Shown here one piece after another: positions 38,063-47,100 of a stretch of DNA of 64,000 nucleotides. This DNA comes from Paenibacillus radicibacter (GTDB taxonomy: Bacteria; Bacillota; Bacilli; Paenibacillales; NBRC-103111). Below the pieces are notes generated by a model. The model searched no databases, was not told the DNA's origin, and saw only the letters and a list, made by a program, of their open reading frames with translations. The translations under genes were made by a program, and so were the position numbers. Positions within the stretch are counted from its first letter, which is position 1, and every line of letters begins with the position of its first letter. The DNA is taken from assembly GCF_024721995.1 (NCBI RefSeq), contig NZ_JANQBC010000001.1, positions 310,001 through 374,000 on the forward strand, read 5' to 3'.

Positions 38063-38530
38063 TTATTGCCCAGCTTTATCTAATTCTTGTAGTAATTGGC
38101 GTACCTCATCTTCATTAGTCGCTCCTGTTTGCTTAAATTCACGCAATTTCGTAGCGATCTGCGCACCAAGTTCTTCATTCGCATCATAATTTGCATCATG
38201 ATCTGGATCGAACCAAACATAGAATCCAGATGGACCATTACGCAAAAAAGCTCTGGTCCAATTGGCTGGATAAGTATACGGTTGCTCCCCAAACATGAAA
38301 CCAATCACGTCGTCTGCATCAATTGGCATGAGATGATGAAACTGTTCTTCACTTCCTGCATCTGCAACATTCAAATGTATGTATGCATAATGCAAATAGT
38401 GTTCACCTGTCTGGCTGTCTTTGACAATCGAATAATATTCATGATTCGCATCCAACAATTCTTTAACAACTTCTAAGCGTGCCTCAAGATTGCTTGCATC
38501 TACTTTTACTTCATTTAGAAAAGATTCCAT
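38063..38530 (-). CDS. Conserved hypothetical protein, 155 residues
   Basis: Soluble acidic protein that I do not recognise. It starts [19 protein letters not shown] and contains [50 protein letters not shown] and a helical tail. The aromatic and His-rich middle is suggestive of a small folded domain, and no signal or membrane segment is present. The start at 38530 overlaps the last base of the TRIC-like gene's stop (TAATG), so it is translationally coupled to it; GAGGG lies upstream. Confidence 0.65.
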   Translation of the reverse strand: MESFLNEVKVDASNLEARLEVVKELLDANHEYYSIVKDSQTGEHYLHYAYIHLNVADAGSEEQFHHLMPIDADDVIGFMFGEQPYTYPANWTRAFLRNGPSGFYVWFDPDHDANYDANEELGAQIATKLREFKQTGATNEDEVRQLLQELDKAGQ

Positions 38531-39147
38531 TATACCCTCGCTTTCTCGCGCAACGAGCGGCGCGGTAGCTTCCATTTATAAAGTAATGATATCATTCGCA
38601 GTCCAACAACAAGTACAAATAATAGAATTAGCATAATCGCATTTTGCTGCCAGCCAAGTCCAATACATAATCCAGCCAGCATGCCCCATACCGCATAAAT
38701 TTCATCACGTAATACAAGAGGTTTGCGTCCTGCAAGCACGTCACGAATCATTCCGCCACCAATTCCTGTTAGCATCGCAGCAACAATGACTGCAGAGATA
38801 GGTAGTCCTTTATTCGTAGCAAGAATCGCACCTTGAATCGCAAATGCTGATAATCCTACCGCATCGAATAGTGGGTCCCATACCGTACGCCAATGCGTGA
38901 TAAAACGTCTAGGTACGATGAATACAATCGTAATACAAATTAGTGCAATTTGAAAATACATCCCTTGTGACCATAACAAGCTCATCGGTAACTCAATTAA
39001 TGCATTACGAATCACTCCGCCGCCAAACGCTGTCACAAGACCTAACACATATACACCCAAAATATCATATTCTTCTTCCATGGCAATAACTGCACCACTT
39101 AGAGCAAATGCAACCGTACCAATTATACTGAATATCTCCCAATCCAT
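38530..39147 (-). CDS. TRIC/YadS-family (UPF0126) membrane protein
   Basis: Membrane protein of 205 residues with seven hydrophobic segments in two UPF0126 repeats: AFALSGAVIAMEEEYDILG plus TAFGGGVIRNALIE, and AFAIQGAILATNKGLP plus TGIGGGMIRDVLAGRKPLVLR. The paired GGG-x-x-R motifs are those of prokaryotic TRIC channels, which conduct monovalent cations. The ATG at 39147 gives the usual family length and follows GGAG at 11 bases; the frame extends to 39198 without a ribosome site. Confidence 0.9.
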   Translation of the reverse strand: MDWEIFSIIGTVAFALSGAVIAMEEEYDILGVYVLGLVTAFGGGVIRNALIELPMSLLWSQGMYFQIALICITIVFIVPRRFITHWRTVWDPLFDAVGLSAFAIQGAILATNKGLPISAVIVAAMLTGIGGGMIRDVLAGRKPLVLRDEIYAVWGMLAGLCIGLGWQQNAIMLILLFVLVVGLRMISLLYKWKLPRRSLREKARV

Positions 39148-39240
39148 TGTGTCTGACGCTCCAGTCCTTGATCTCTCTCTATCAATTAGCCATTCCATTA
39201 TAGAATGAGCGCCCTAGCTTCGCAATCAAAAACTTTGTGT

Positions 39241-40296
39241 CTAAAGTTTGGATATGGCTTTTAATATATCTACTCGACGCTCAACCAAATATATTTTCAT
39301 TAGCTCCGGTTCTTTATCAAACGTAGAAAGGGACCACTTACGAGATTCATCCTGATAGATGGATGGCGCAATTTGCGAATGCAGGTGATCGATAACCGGT
39401 TCTATTCTTGATAATGTAAAATGTTGATCCAATACTTGATTCAATATCTTCTTGTATTTCGCACGAAAGGCTGGTACACGAAGCATTTGTTTCGTTAAAA
39501 AGTTATAACCTTCCACGCGTACCAAGTTACTCTCACATAGTTTACCATAACAATTGCGCCCCCATGTTCCTTCATAGTCCCACGGGATAATTCGGTAGTA
39601 GCGCTTCGACTGATGGCGATAGAACGCGTAGTTCTGATCAAACCCGTCATAATTCCCAGTGCATACAGCACCGGCTAACCACATCAAATAATTGTTTACA
39701 TCCAAATGCTCTGTTAAATATGCTTGTAATGACCTTGATTGTCGTCCATTTATCTCTGCAATAAACGATTTCAGATGCAGAATATCTTGTTCCCCACCAA
39801 TCATCTGCTTATATCCTTCAAACAAACTTTCTTTCAATCGTGGTTTCCCACCAACTTTTCGACTAAAATTCGCATAATCATTCACGGCATACATCAGAGA
39901 TTGAACGGCAATATGTCTTTTCTTGAAAAATAGTCGGTCAACCGATTCAATTTCCAAGTAGACTCCCGCACTTTCTCCGTTAATGATGAGTTCACAGTGC
40001 CTTGTCTTCGGACTTGGCACTCCAATCTGATCAAAAAAATAGAAGGAGAGCGCATTTCGAACCATCGAAGGATCATCGTATTCGGCGTTCAGATGAATTC
40101 GCTTGTCTGGCATGATGATTTCATATGATTTTTTCGGATAATTTCTTGTATGCCCTCCACGAAACCGAACCTGAATAGGTTCAAAGCGCTTACTAGTCAC
40201 CCTAAAGGCAGGAACGAATCTATTGCTCCATACATTTTGCTGAAGCCGCAACCGTGCTTGCTCACTAATCTGAATATGATAGATTGGAAGTAGCAT
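39241..40296 (-). CDS. CotH-type protein kinase (spore coat)
   Basis: Atypical protein kinase, 351 residues, of the CotH family that phosphorylates spore coat proteins. RFRGGHTRNYPKKSYEI near residue 45, then VRNALSFYFFDQIGVPSP, INGESAGVYLEIESVDRLFF and the catalytic part NYDGFDQNYAFYRHQ with IIPWDYEGTWG (metal-binding Asp). These blocks match CotH in order. A Lys/Cys/His-rich coat-like gene lies next to it on the same strand, which suggests a kinase-substrate pair as in CotH/CotG. That pairing is inferred. Confidence 0.88.
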   Translation of the reverse strand: MLLPIYHIQISEQARLRLQQNVWSNRFVPAFRVTSKRFEPIQVRFRGGHTRNYPKKSYEIIMPDKRIHLNAEYDDPSMVRNALSFYFFDQIGVPSPKTRHCELIINGESAGVYLEIESVDRLFFKKRHIAVQSLMYAVNDYANFSRKVGGKPRLKESLFEGYKQMIGGEQDILHLKSFIAEINGRQSRSLQAYLTEHLDVNNYLMWLAGAVCTGNYDGFDQNYAFYRHQSKRYYRIIPWDYEGTWGRNCYGKLCESNLVRVEGYNFLTKQMLRVPAFRAKYKKILNQVLDQHFTLSRIEPVIDHLHSQIAPSIYQDESRKWSLSTFDKEPELMKIYLVERRVDILKAISKL

Positions 40297-40330
40297 CCAT
40301 CATCAACCTCTCTTCATCATCGCAGCAATG

Positions 40331-40360
40331 AAAAAAGCCTATCAGGGATGATAGGCACTT
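40331..40360 (-). terminator. Terminator between the coat-like gene and cotH-like gene
   Basis: Minus-strand GCCTATC/GATAGGC hairpin with an ATCCCT loop followed by six T. It ends the coat-like gene transcript, so the kinase gene needs its own promoter or read-through. Confidence 0.8.
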
Positions 40361-40414
40361 TGTTACCTTACAATATTCCACCTTGATCCATCTGGTCACG
40401 GCGTGCTACCACCC

Positions 40415-40777
40415 TTACCAACTACGTCTGCGGTCGCAACCACATGGGAAAGTTACACGTTGAGGTACAAGTATCACACGTTCACATTGTCTAACTTCAT
40501 GATGCTCTTCTTGTTTTCTTTCACAGCTTTCCTCTTCAACCACTCTGTGACAACTTTCCATCTCTTCTTGTTTGTGTTCATGGCTGCGATGTTCCTCTTT
40601 ATGCTTGCAACCACAATTACGGTGTTCTTTTTTGTGATGACATCCACAATCACGGTGCTTACGCTTCTTACGTTTGTGGCAGTCGCATTCATGTTTGCAG
40701 TGGCAAGATTTACGTTTAGGTTCATGTTTCTTTTTACAACCGCAAGATTTTTTTGTGGATTTTTTTCTAAGTGTCAT
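40415..40777 (-). CDS. Lys/Cys/His-rich spore coat-like protein
   Basis: Very basic, low-complexity 120-residue protein. The first half has MTLRKKSTKKSCGCKKKHE and PKRKSCHCKHECDC, then alternates CGCHHKKEHR and CGCKHKEEHRSHEHKQ; the end has VILVPQRVTFPCGCDRR. Fourteen or so cysteines and many histidines suggest cross-linking or metal binding. Serines sit in KKS/KRKS contexts like the phosphorylation sites of CotG. The ATG at 40777 follows GGAGG. A 178-codon frame on the other strand is a mirror of this composition and is not a gene. Identification as a coat protein is inferred from composition and the CotH neighbour. Confidence 0.7.
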   Translation of the reverse strand: MTLRKKSTKKSCGCKKKHEPKRKSCHCKHECDCHKRKKRKHRDCGCHHKKEHRNCGCKHKEEHRSHEHKQEEMESCHRVVEEESCERKQEEHHEVRQCERVILVPQRVTFPCGCDRRRSW

Positions 40778-40887
40778 ATTAAACACCTCCTCGAACTTGA
40801 TAGTACAATCTATGTTTTGTCGATGGAAAATGATAGTGATAGAGGTATAGCTTCTCGTAAAATAGATTCATATGGAGATATATTTGC

Positions 40888-40934
40888 ACAAAAAAAAACG
40901 ATAGAAGCACGGAATGCCTCTATCGTCTTTTTTT
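40888..40934. terminator. Bidirectional terminator after kapB
   Basis: ACGATAGA/TCTATCGT-type stem (CGATAGAAGCA...GCCTCTATCG) flanked by eight A and seven T, just past the kapB stop. It isolates kapB from the coat-like gene promoter. Confidence 0.85.
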
Positions 40935-40944
40935 CATAATATAA

Positions 40945-41325
40945 CTATTCAAATTGATATTCTTTGCGCAGATCTTCGAGTTCACCAAGTGAACGCTCTG
41001 CCCATTGCGTAGACATCGCTTGGAGTTCTGCTAGCATGACGTCAAATGCTGCTCGTAGCGACTCCTTATACGGTGGAACTGCACCTTGGAATGGTTCTAC
41101 CACTTGCAGCGCAATGAGTGCAATTTCGGTATAAGCAAGCGCTTTACGCTGATGAAACATAACCGCTCCACCATTGTAGGGTTGATGCAGATTTCCTTGT
41201 TCCGGATGTTTCGTTACTGCAAGTATACGCACAGCAACTTTGCTAAGTCCAGCAGGTTCAGCTATCTCTCCGATATATTCACCTGTCTTGTAAGTAGCAG
41301 TGACGAATTTCCCTACTTCTAACAT
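40945..41325 (-). CDS. kapB: KapB-family sporulation kinase-associated protein
   Basis: 126-residue KapB-like protein; in B. subtilis KapB is required for sporulation signalling through the kinase KinB. Recognisable pieces are KFVTATYKTGEYIGEI, VRILAVTKHPEQGNLHQPY and FHQRKALAYTEIALI, with a helical tail. The B. subtilis protein is called a lipoprotein, but this one has no signal or lipobox, like most family members. ATG follows AAGGA. Together with the CotH-like gene it gives this stretch a sporulation flavour. Confidence 0.85.
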   Translation of the reverse strand: MLEVGKFVTATYKTGEYIGEIAEPAGLSKVAVRILAVTKHPEQGNLHQPYNGGAVMFHQRKALAYTEIALIALQVVEPFQGAVPPYKESLRAAFDVMLAELQAMSTQWAERSLGELEDLRKEYQFE

Positions 41326-41353
41326 CTGCTATTCCTTCTTTCAAAATCATAGG

Positions 41354-41683
41354 TTAGCGGTACTTAGGAAGCATCGGTCTAAGCGCAGATAGTAGCCGCT
41401 CAACCGATTCCATCCGCGTAAATTTCGTTACGAGATTACCATTTTTCAAAATGACAATACAAGGAATAGAAGTAATTTGCCACACATCACTTAATTGCGA
41501 CATGAGATTCAAGTTACCTTTATATACCGGGAGTTCAGGTTCCATCTGCAGCACAATATCCAGCATTCGATGCGTCACCTGACAGGTCCCACAAAGTGGA
41601 CTAAATAAGAATAGTGCGAATTCATCCTGCTCCGCCCTTAGCTTGTGCTGAATCTCGGTCAAAGTTAACTCTTGCATTCCCAT
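41354..41683 (-). CDS. Thioredoxin-family protein (YusE/YtpP-like)
   Basis: Cytosolic thioredoxin-fold protein of 109 residues. The active site is SPLCGTCQ (CxxC) near residue 34 and the cis-Pro is in TSIPCIVILKNG. Its CGTC motif differs from the CGPC of true thioredoxins. It begins four bases after the upstream gene's stop, with an AAGG site inside that gene, so it is coupled. Substrates unknown. Confidence 0.85.
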   Translation of the reverse strand: MGMQELTLTEIQHKLRAEQDEFALFLFSPLCGTCQVTHRMLDIVLQMEPELPVYKGNLNLMSQLSDVWQITSIPCIVILKNGNLVTKFTRMESVERLLSALRPMLPKYR

Positions 41684-41686
41684 CAC

Positions 41687-42220
41687 CTAACCTTGCTGCT
41701 TCAACTGCTGCTGAGTGAGCCACTCTAAGCTTGCAGCCGCATATTCAATCAGCTCAGGGAAATCCTGCACATGCGATTCATTTACCTTACGTCCAAATGA
41801 GAGTGAAACCGTGATTGTATACACCTGTTCAACTGCTCCATGCGTGTAAGATACGGTCTGTTCCATGATCGGTCTACCGCTCCACTGCACAGCCATCTCC
41901 TGTTGGATCAGGTTGCACAAGACATTCGGATCACGAGTCTGCGTCAGAAATTTAATGCCTAGTGTACAGCCGGATTGCTCTGCATCTACTTCCAGAATTT
42001 CTGCAGACAAATCTTTTAAAGAAGCGTGCAGGGAGAGTTCGGCAAATGCAACCGGCTTCTCCCCTTTCATCGCAAATCCAATCTCGTATGTTCGAGACAT
42101 ACTGGATAAATCGACGTAATCTTGGCGGGAGGTCACCAAGATGGTCCCCTCCAGATCAAGATCATACACCGCACCTTCTAATACTACTTTTAAATTATCA
42201 AAAATTGTCGGATCGAACAT
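41687..42220 (-). CDS. Conserved hypothetical protein, 177 residues
   Basis: Soluble protein that I do not recognise by name. It has a beta-rich N-terminal half (NLKVVLEGAVYDLDLEGTI, TYEIGFAMKGEKPVAFAELSL) and a second half with EQVYTITVSLSFGRKV and a Gln-rich helix at the end. No catalytic motif, signal or membrane part is visible. GAGGG precedes the ATG. It is coupled to the thioredoxin-like gene and follows the ABC-F gene by 18 bases, so it is probably part of a housekeeping operon. Confidence 0.7.
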   Translation of the reverse strand: MFDPTIFDNLKVVLEGAVYDLDLEGTILVTSRQDYVDLSSMSRTYEIGFAMKGEKPVAFAELSLHASLKDLSAEILEVDAEQSGCTLGIKFLTQTRDPNVLCNLIQQEMAVQWSGRPIMEQTVSYTHGAVEQVYTITVSLSFGRKVNESHVQDFPELIEYAAASLEWLTQQQLKQQG

Positions 42221-42238
42221 GCTGGATCCCTCGCTTAT

Positions 42239-43852
42239 TTATGCGTACATGCTTGCACGAAGAGCTTTTACTTCTTCACTTGCAAGGTATTCATCGTAAG
42301 TCATCATCTTGTCGATTAGACCTTTAGGTGTAATTTCCATGATACGAGTCGCAACTGTTTGAACGAACTCATGGTCATGGGACACGAATAGCAACGTACC
42401 GTCAAAGTCAACTAAACCATTATTAAGTGCTGTAATGGATTCCAAGTCCAAGTGGTTCGTTGGTTCATCAAGCAGAAGAACGTTCGAAGAACTTAGCATC
42501 ACTTTGGATAACATACAGCGTACTTTCTCTCCTCCGGATAGAACATTCGCTTTCTTAAGCGCCTCTTCACCAGAGAATAACATACGTCCAAGGAAGCCGC
42601 GGATGAAGGACTCATCTTGGTCTTTGGAGTATTGACGAAGCCAGTCAACAAGGTTCATGTCAACGTCGAAGTAGTCGGAAGCATCTTTCGGGAAGTATGC
42701 TTGGGAAGTTGTAACGCCCCATGTATACGTACCGCTGTCCGCTTCTAGCTCATTCATCAAGATTTTGAAAAGAGTTGATTTCGCATGTCCGTCTGGACCT
42801 ACTAATGCAATCTTATCGCCTTTATTTACAGTGAATGTAAGGTTGTCTATTATAGTCTCACCATCGACTGCTTTGGAAAGATTCTCAACAGCAAGAAGCT
42901 GTTTACCCGCTTCACGCTCAGCTTTAAAGTTAATAAACGGATACTTGCGCGTTGAAGGTCTGATGTCTTCAAGTGTAAGCTTCTCCAAAGTCTTCTTACG
43001 GGATGTCGCTTGCTTGGACTTAGACGCGTTCGCGGAGAAACGTGCGATAAATTGCTCCAATTCTTTACGCTTCTCTTCCACTTTCTTATTCTGCTCACGA
43101 GCAAGTTTAAGTGCAAGTTGAGAAGATAAGTACCAGAAGTCGTAGTTACCTACGTACATTTGGATTTTACCAAAGTCAATATCAGCAATATGTGTACATA
43201 CTTGGTTCAAGAAGTGACGATCGTGAGATACCACGATTACAGTGCCTTCATAGCGAGCCAAGAAGTTCTCTAACCACTTGATGGATTCCATGTCCAAATG
43301 GTTGGTAGGCTCATCGAGCAGTAGAATATTCGGGCTGCCAAACAACGCTTGCGCAAGCAATACGCGAACTTTCTCGTTACCGCTTAGCTCTGCCATTTTT
43401 TGATCATGCAGTTCACGCGTAATACCGAGTCCAATCAACAACTCAGCCGCATCGGACTCTGCTTGCCATCCATCAAGCTCTGCGAAATCACCTTCAAGTT
43501 CAGCAGCACGCATACCGTCTTCATCACTGAAGTCTGGTTTTGCATAAATCGCATCTTTCTCTTTCATGATGGAGTACAATTTCGCATGTCCCATGATTAC
43601 CGTCTCAAGAACTGGGAACTCATCGTACTCGTAATGATTCTGTTTTAGAACAGCCATACGCTCGTTCGCAGGGATGTGTACGTCTCCTTTGTTCTGCTCA
43701 ACTTCACCGGATAGAATTTTAAGGAACGTTGATTTACCTGCACCGTTCGCACCGATTAGACCATAGCAGTTACCTGGTGTAAACTTAATGTTTACGTCTT
43801 CGAAAAGCGCGCGCTTTCCATATCTTAAAGTTACGTCTGTTACTGTTATCAT
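42239..43852 (-). CDS. ABC-F ATPase (YkpA/YbiT-like)
   Basis: Ribosome-associated ABC-F protein, 537 residues, with two ATPase cassettes and no membrane domain. First cassette: GANGAGKST, LSGNEKVRVLLAQAL, LLLDEPTNHLD; second: GPDGHAKST, LSGGEKVRCMLSKV, LLLDEPTNHLD. Note GPDGHAKST, where His-Ala replaces the usual Gly pair of Walker A, as also seen in YkpA/YbiT relatives. The linker after cassette 1 carries the P-site tRNA interaction motif region (KRKELEQFIARFSANASK). ATG at 43852 gives the family N-terminus MITVTDVTL. Probable translation factor. Confidence 0.9.
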   Translation of the reverse strand: MITVTDVTLRYGKRALFEDVNIKFTPGNCYGLIGANGAGKSTFLKILSGEVEQNKGDVHIPANERMAVLKQNHYEYDEFPVLETVIMGHAKLYSIMKEKDAIYAKPDFSDEDGMRAAELEGDFAELDGWQAESDAAELLIGLGITRELHDQKMAELSGNEKVRVLLAQALFGSPNILLLDEPTNHLDMESIKWLENFLARYEGTVIVVSHDRHFLNQVCTHIADIDFGKIQMYVGNYDFWYLSSQLALKLAREQNKKVEEKRKELEQFIARFSANASKSKQATSRKKTLEKLTLEDIRPSTRKYPFINFKAEREAGKQLLAVENLSKAVDGETIIDNLTFTVNKGDKIALVGPDGHAKSTLFKILMNELEADSGTYTWGVTTSQAYFPKDASDYFDVDMNLVDWLRQYSKDQDESFIRGFLGRMLFSGEEALKKANVLSGGEKVRCMLSKVMLSSSNVLLLDEPTNHLDLESITALNNGLVDFDGTLLFVSHDHEFVQTVATRIMEITPKGLIDKMMTYDEYLASEEVKALRASMYA

Positions 43853-43959
43853 TAATTCAAGAACCACCCTTATACGAAATTTCTTCTATTATAACACGAA
43901 ACGCTACTCGCTGCTTCCTCGATCCAAGAAGCAGCTGAATAGCGAAGTGTCCTAATTCT

Positions 43960-45915
43960 TTATTTATTGCTTTCGATCTCTTCCACCATTTCAGACAATA
44001 TCGCCCAACGCTCCATGGCATGGTCCAATTGCTTCGCCACTTCTTCATCTTCGGCAAACAGCTTCTGCACAAGCATCGAGTCACTACCATTAAGTTCAAT
44101 CTGCTGCTTCAAATCCTCAGATTTAGCTTCAAGCGAAGCGATTAAATCCTCAATTCCATCCCACTCCTTCTGATCTTTGAAAGTTAATTTCTTAAGCTTC
44201 GAGCGATCAGAATTGGAGTCCGTTGAAGATGCATTCGCAGGTGTAGATCCTTGGTTAACAGAAGCAGAACTTGTGTTGTTGGATGTATTCTTCAGAGCTG
44301 CTGTTTCTTCGAGTTCACGTTCTTTACGTGACTCTAAGAACTCGGAATACGTACCGATGTAAGGCTCAAGTTGTCCGTTTCCTTCGAATGAGAATAGATG
44401 TGTACATGTACGATCCAAGAAATATCGATCATGGGATATCGTAATAACTGCACCTGGGAAAGTGTCCAAGTAATCTTCAAGAATCGTCAATGTCTCAATG
44501 TCCAAGTCATTCGTCGGTTCATCAAGGAAGAGTACATTAGGCTCCCCCATCAAAGTACGTAGTAAGTACAGACGGCGGCGTTCGCCACCGGATAACTTGC
44601 GGATCGGTGTCCACTGCTGATTCGGAGTAAATAGGAACCGTTCGAGCATTTGGCTCGCACTAATCGTACCACCATCTGCTGTACGAATCACTTCAGCCAC
44701 TTCTTTGATGTAGTCGATAGCACGCATCTCTTCGTCCATCTCTGCATTTTCTTGCGTGTAATAAGCAAGTTTAACGGTTTGACCGGTTTCGATCACACCG
44801 CTGTCTGGTTCAATGCGGCCAGCGAGCATGTTCAGCAGCGTCGACTTACCGCTGCCGTTCTCACCGATGATACCAAGACGATCATTCGGCATCACGATGT
44901 AATTGAAATCTTGGATCAATGTCTGGCCGCCATAACTCTTGCTCAGATTCTGAATCTCCAGCACCTTGCGTCCGAGTCTAGATCCACTAAGTGCGAGGTC
45001 CAGCTTGTCATCAGGACCTGCAACCTTCCGGTCACGCAGTTCTTCAGCACGCTCAACACGCGCTTTCTGCTTCGTCGTACGTGCTTTCGCACCACGGTGC
45101 AGCCATGTAAGCTCGCGGCGAAGCAAGTTTTGACGCTTGTCTTCTGTCGCGGCTTCACGGACAAGCCGGTCAGCTTTCTTTTCCAAGAAATAAGCGTAGT
45201 TGCCATCATAACTGTGTAAATTGCCTTTATCGAGCTCCAGAATTCGATTCGTCACACGATCTAAGAAGTAACGATCATGGGTTACGATCAGAAGTGCTTT
45301 CTTCCATCTCTTCAGGAAGTCTTCTAACCACTCGACCGTTGCGTGATCAATATGGTTCGTAGGCTCGTCCAGGATTAGCAAGTCCGCAGGTTGAATGAGC
45401 GCACGCGCCATTGCCACACGCTTACGCTGACCACCTGACATCGTATCCACATTTTTATCAAAGTCGATAATACCGAGCTTCGTTAGCACAGTCTTCATCG
45501 TCGTCATGACATCCCATGCATCAAGCACTTCAATTCGCTCTTGCACGACTAATAAGCGCTCTTGAGCATGGGTATCGTTCGGATTCACTTCAAGCTCGCG
45601 TAGACGCTGCTCGTACTCATTAATGACTTGAGCAAGCTCCGAGTCAGCTGCGAACATCGCTTCAATAACAGTCGCGCCCTTAGGTAATTCAGGAGCTTGG
45701 GACAAATATTCCACTCTGAAATGATTCGCATGTTCTAGCTTTCCGTTATCTGGTGTTTCCATTCCTGCCAAAAGTTTAAGTAATGTCGATTTCCCTGTGC
45801 CATTCACCCCGATAAGTCCAATACGCTGACCTTCATTCAAGGTGAAGCTGATGTCATCGAAAAGTACCTTTTCCCCATAGCTCTTCGATACATTCAGCAC
45901 TTGCAAAATATTCAC
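43960..45915 (-). CDS. ABC-F ATPase with C-terminal coiled coil (YfmR/Uup-like)
   Basis: Second ABC-F protein, 651 residues. Cassettes: GVNGTGKST with MSGGQRKRVAMARAL and LILDEPTNHID; GENGSGKST with LSGGERRRLYLLRTL and LFLDEPTNDLD. The linker (LRRELTWLHRGAKARTTKQKAR) is the Uup/YfmR type. The last 80 residues form a Glu/Lys coiled coil after a Ser/Asn/Thr-rich spacer, as in YfmR and Uup, which act on stalled ribosomes. It overlaps the M42 peptidase gene by one base and lies about 100 bases upstream of the other ABC-F gene. Confidence 0.9.
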   Translation of the reverse strand: MNILQVLNVSKSYGEKVLFDDISFTLNEGQRIGLIGVNGTGKSTLLKLLAGMETPDNGKLEHANHFRVEYLSQAPELPKGATVIEAMFAADSELAQVINEYEQRLRELEVNPNDTHAQERLLVVQERIEVLDAWDVMTTMKTVLTKLGIIDFDKNVDTMSGGQRKRVAMARALIQPADLLILDEPTNHIDHATVEWLEDFLKRWKKALLIVTHDRYFLDRVTNRILELDKGNLHSYDGNYAYFLEKKADRLVREAATEDKRQNLLRRELTWLHRGAKARTTKQKARVERAEELRDRKVAGPDDKLDLALSGSRLGRKVLEIQNLSKSYGGQTLIQDFNYIVMPNDRLGIIGENGSGKSTLLNMLAGRIEPDSGVIETGQTVKLAYYTQENAEMDEEMRAIDYIKEVAEVIRTADGGTISASQMLERFLFTPNQQWTPIRKLSGGERRRLYLLRTLMGEPNVLFLDEPTNDLDIETLTILEDYLDTFPGAVITISHDRYFLDRTCTHLFSFEGNGQLEPYIGTYSEFLESRKERELEETAALKNTSNNTSSASVNQGSTPANASSTDSNSDRSKLKKLTFKDQKEWDGIEDLIASLEAKSEDLKQQIELNGSDSMLVQKLFAEDEEVAKQLDHAMERWAILSEMVEEIESNK

Positions 45916-46964
45916 TAGTTGTTCACCGCCGCATCTGTTGCATAAGCAGCAATAAGGGCTGCTGTTCCAAGAATCGCATGAATATGCGTACGTTCCATGG
46001 CATGAGAAGCATGCACAACTGGTCCGATTAATGCTGCACGAATATCGTTGCCGCCGCGAAGCGCAGCTGAAGCATCTGAACCGTAATTCGGATAAATATC
46101 TATCGCATAAGCAATACCGTCACGCTCAGCCAGTTCAATTAGACGTGTAGTCATTGCGTAGTCGTAAGGACCTGAAGAGTCTTTCGCACAGATTGAAACC
46201 TGCTGCTCATTACCAGTAAGATCGTCGCCCATCGCACCCATATCCACAGCTAGAAGTTCAGTCACTTCAGCAGGCAAATGAGCTAAACCATGACCTACTT
46301 CTTCATACGTTGTAATGAAAATGTTGAGTGTACGCTGTGGTGTAACACCTTCACGCTTCATCCACTCTAACATACCGAAAATCGCCGCAACACTCGCTTT
46401 ATCGTCCAAGTGACGGGACTTCACGTACCCACTGGACTTAATTTGAACGCGCGGATCGAAGGATACGAAATCGCCAACGCGAATACCAAGTGCTTCAACG
46501 TCTGCTTTGGAACTCACGATTTCATCCAATCGTACTTCCATAACCGATTCGTCACGCTTCATATCGCGAGCATCACTATAGACGTGCACCGATGGTTTCG
46601 TTGTCAAGATCGTCCCATCAATCGTACGTCCGTCACGTGTATGCACTTGGCAGTACTCATTCTCAATCGAGTTTCCCATATAACCGCCAACGGAAGTTAG
46701 TTTTAAGGAACCCGATGGTTTAATCGAGCGTACCATCGCACCTAGCGTATCCACGTGTGCTGAGATCCCAAGCACTTCGCTTGATTGTCCCGGAACCGTA
46801 ATGACACCGCCACCTTTATTCGTTGTGTGGAAAGCATAGCCTAATTTTTCCGTCTCATGACGTACTTTTTCAATAATGTGATGGCAATAGCCTGTTGGGC
46901 TAGGTGTATTCAATAATTCTTGCAAAATCTTTAGAATATAAGTTTGATCAAACGGATTTTTCAC
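45915..46964 (-). CDS. M42-family metallo-aminopeptidase
   Basis: Cytosolic aminopeptidase of the YsdC/FrvX group, 349 residues. Metal-binding segments are GISAHVDTLGAMV (His, Asp), SRHLDDKASVAAIFG (bridging Asp), TYEEVGHGLAHL (catalytic Glu pair), AVDMGA (Asp) and VHASHAMERTH (His). M42 enzymes form large tetrahedral particles that trim short peptides. The stop overlaps the ABC-F start by one base, so the two are co-translated. Confidence 0.9.
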   Translation of the reverse strand: MKNPFDQTYILKILQELLNTPSPTGYCHHIIEKVRHETEKLGYAFHTTNKGGGVITVPGQSSEVLGISAHVDTLGAMVRSIKPSGSLKLTSVGGYMGNSIENEYCQVHTRDGRTIDGTILTTKPSVHVYSDARDMKRDESVMEVRLDEIVSSKADVEALGIRVGDFVSFDPRVQIKSSGYVKSRHLDDKASVAAIFGMLEWMKREGVTPQRTLNIFITTYEEVGHGLAHLPAEVTELLAVDMGAMGDDLTGNEQQVSICAKDSSGPYDYAMTTRLIELAERDGIAYAIDIYPNYGSDASAALRGGNDIRAALIGPVVHASHAMERTHIHAILGTAALIAAYATDAAVNN

Positions 46965-46998
46965 GGACGAACATCCCCTTTATTCGCACTTTTGGACA

Positions 46999-47042
46999 CA
47001 AAAAAACAGTGCTGTCTCACTTATGGATACTACACTGTTTTC
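46999..47042 (-). terminator. Terminator of the Dabb-protein gene
   Basis: Minus-strand AAAACAGTG/CACTGTTTT stem around a 21-base loop followed by seven T, about 60 bases after the stop at 47101. Confidence 0.75.
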
Positions 47043-47100
47043 CTTATTTTATCAAACATCTAAACCCATTTTTCATTTGAAAAATAGATAATATTCTCAC

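Noticed and set aside
40403-40939. A 178-codon plus-strand frame opposite the coat-like gene
   Set aside because: Its Phe-rich product is the mirror of Lys-rich codons on the other strand; it lacks a ribosome site and crosses the promoter of the coat-like gene and terminator of kapB.
44650-45219. A 189-codon frame opposite the YfmR-like ABC-F gene
   Set aside because: It is antisense to conserved ATPase motifs and has no ribosome site or recognisable domain.
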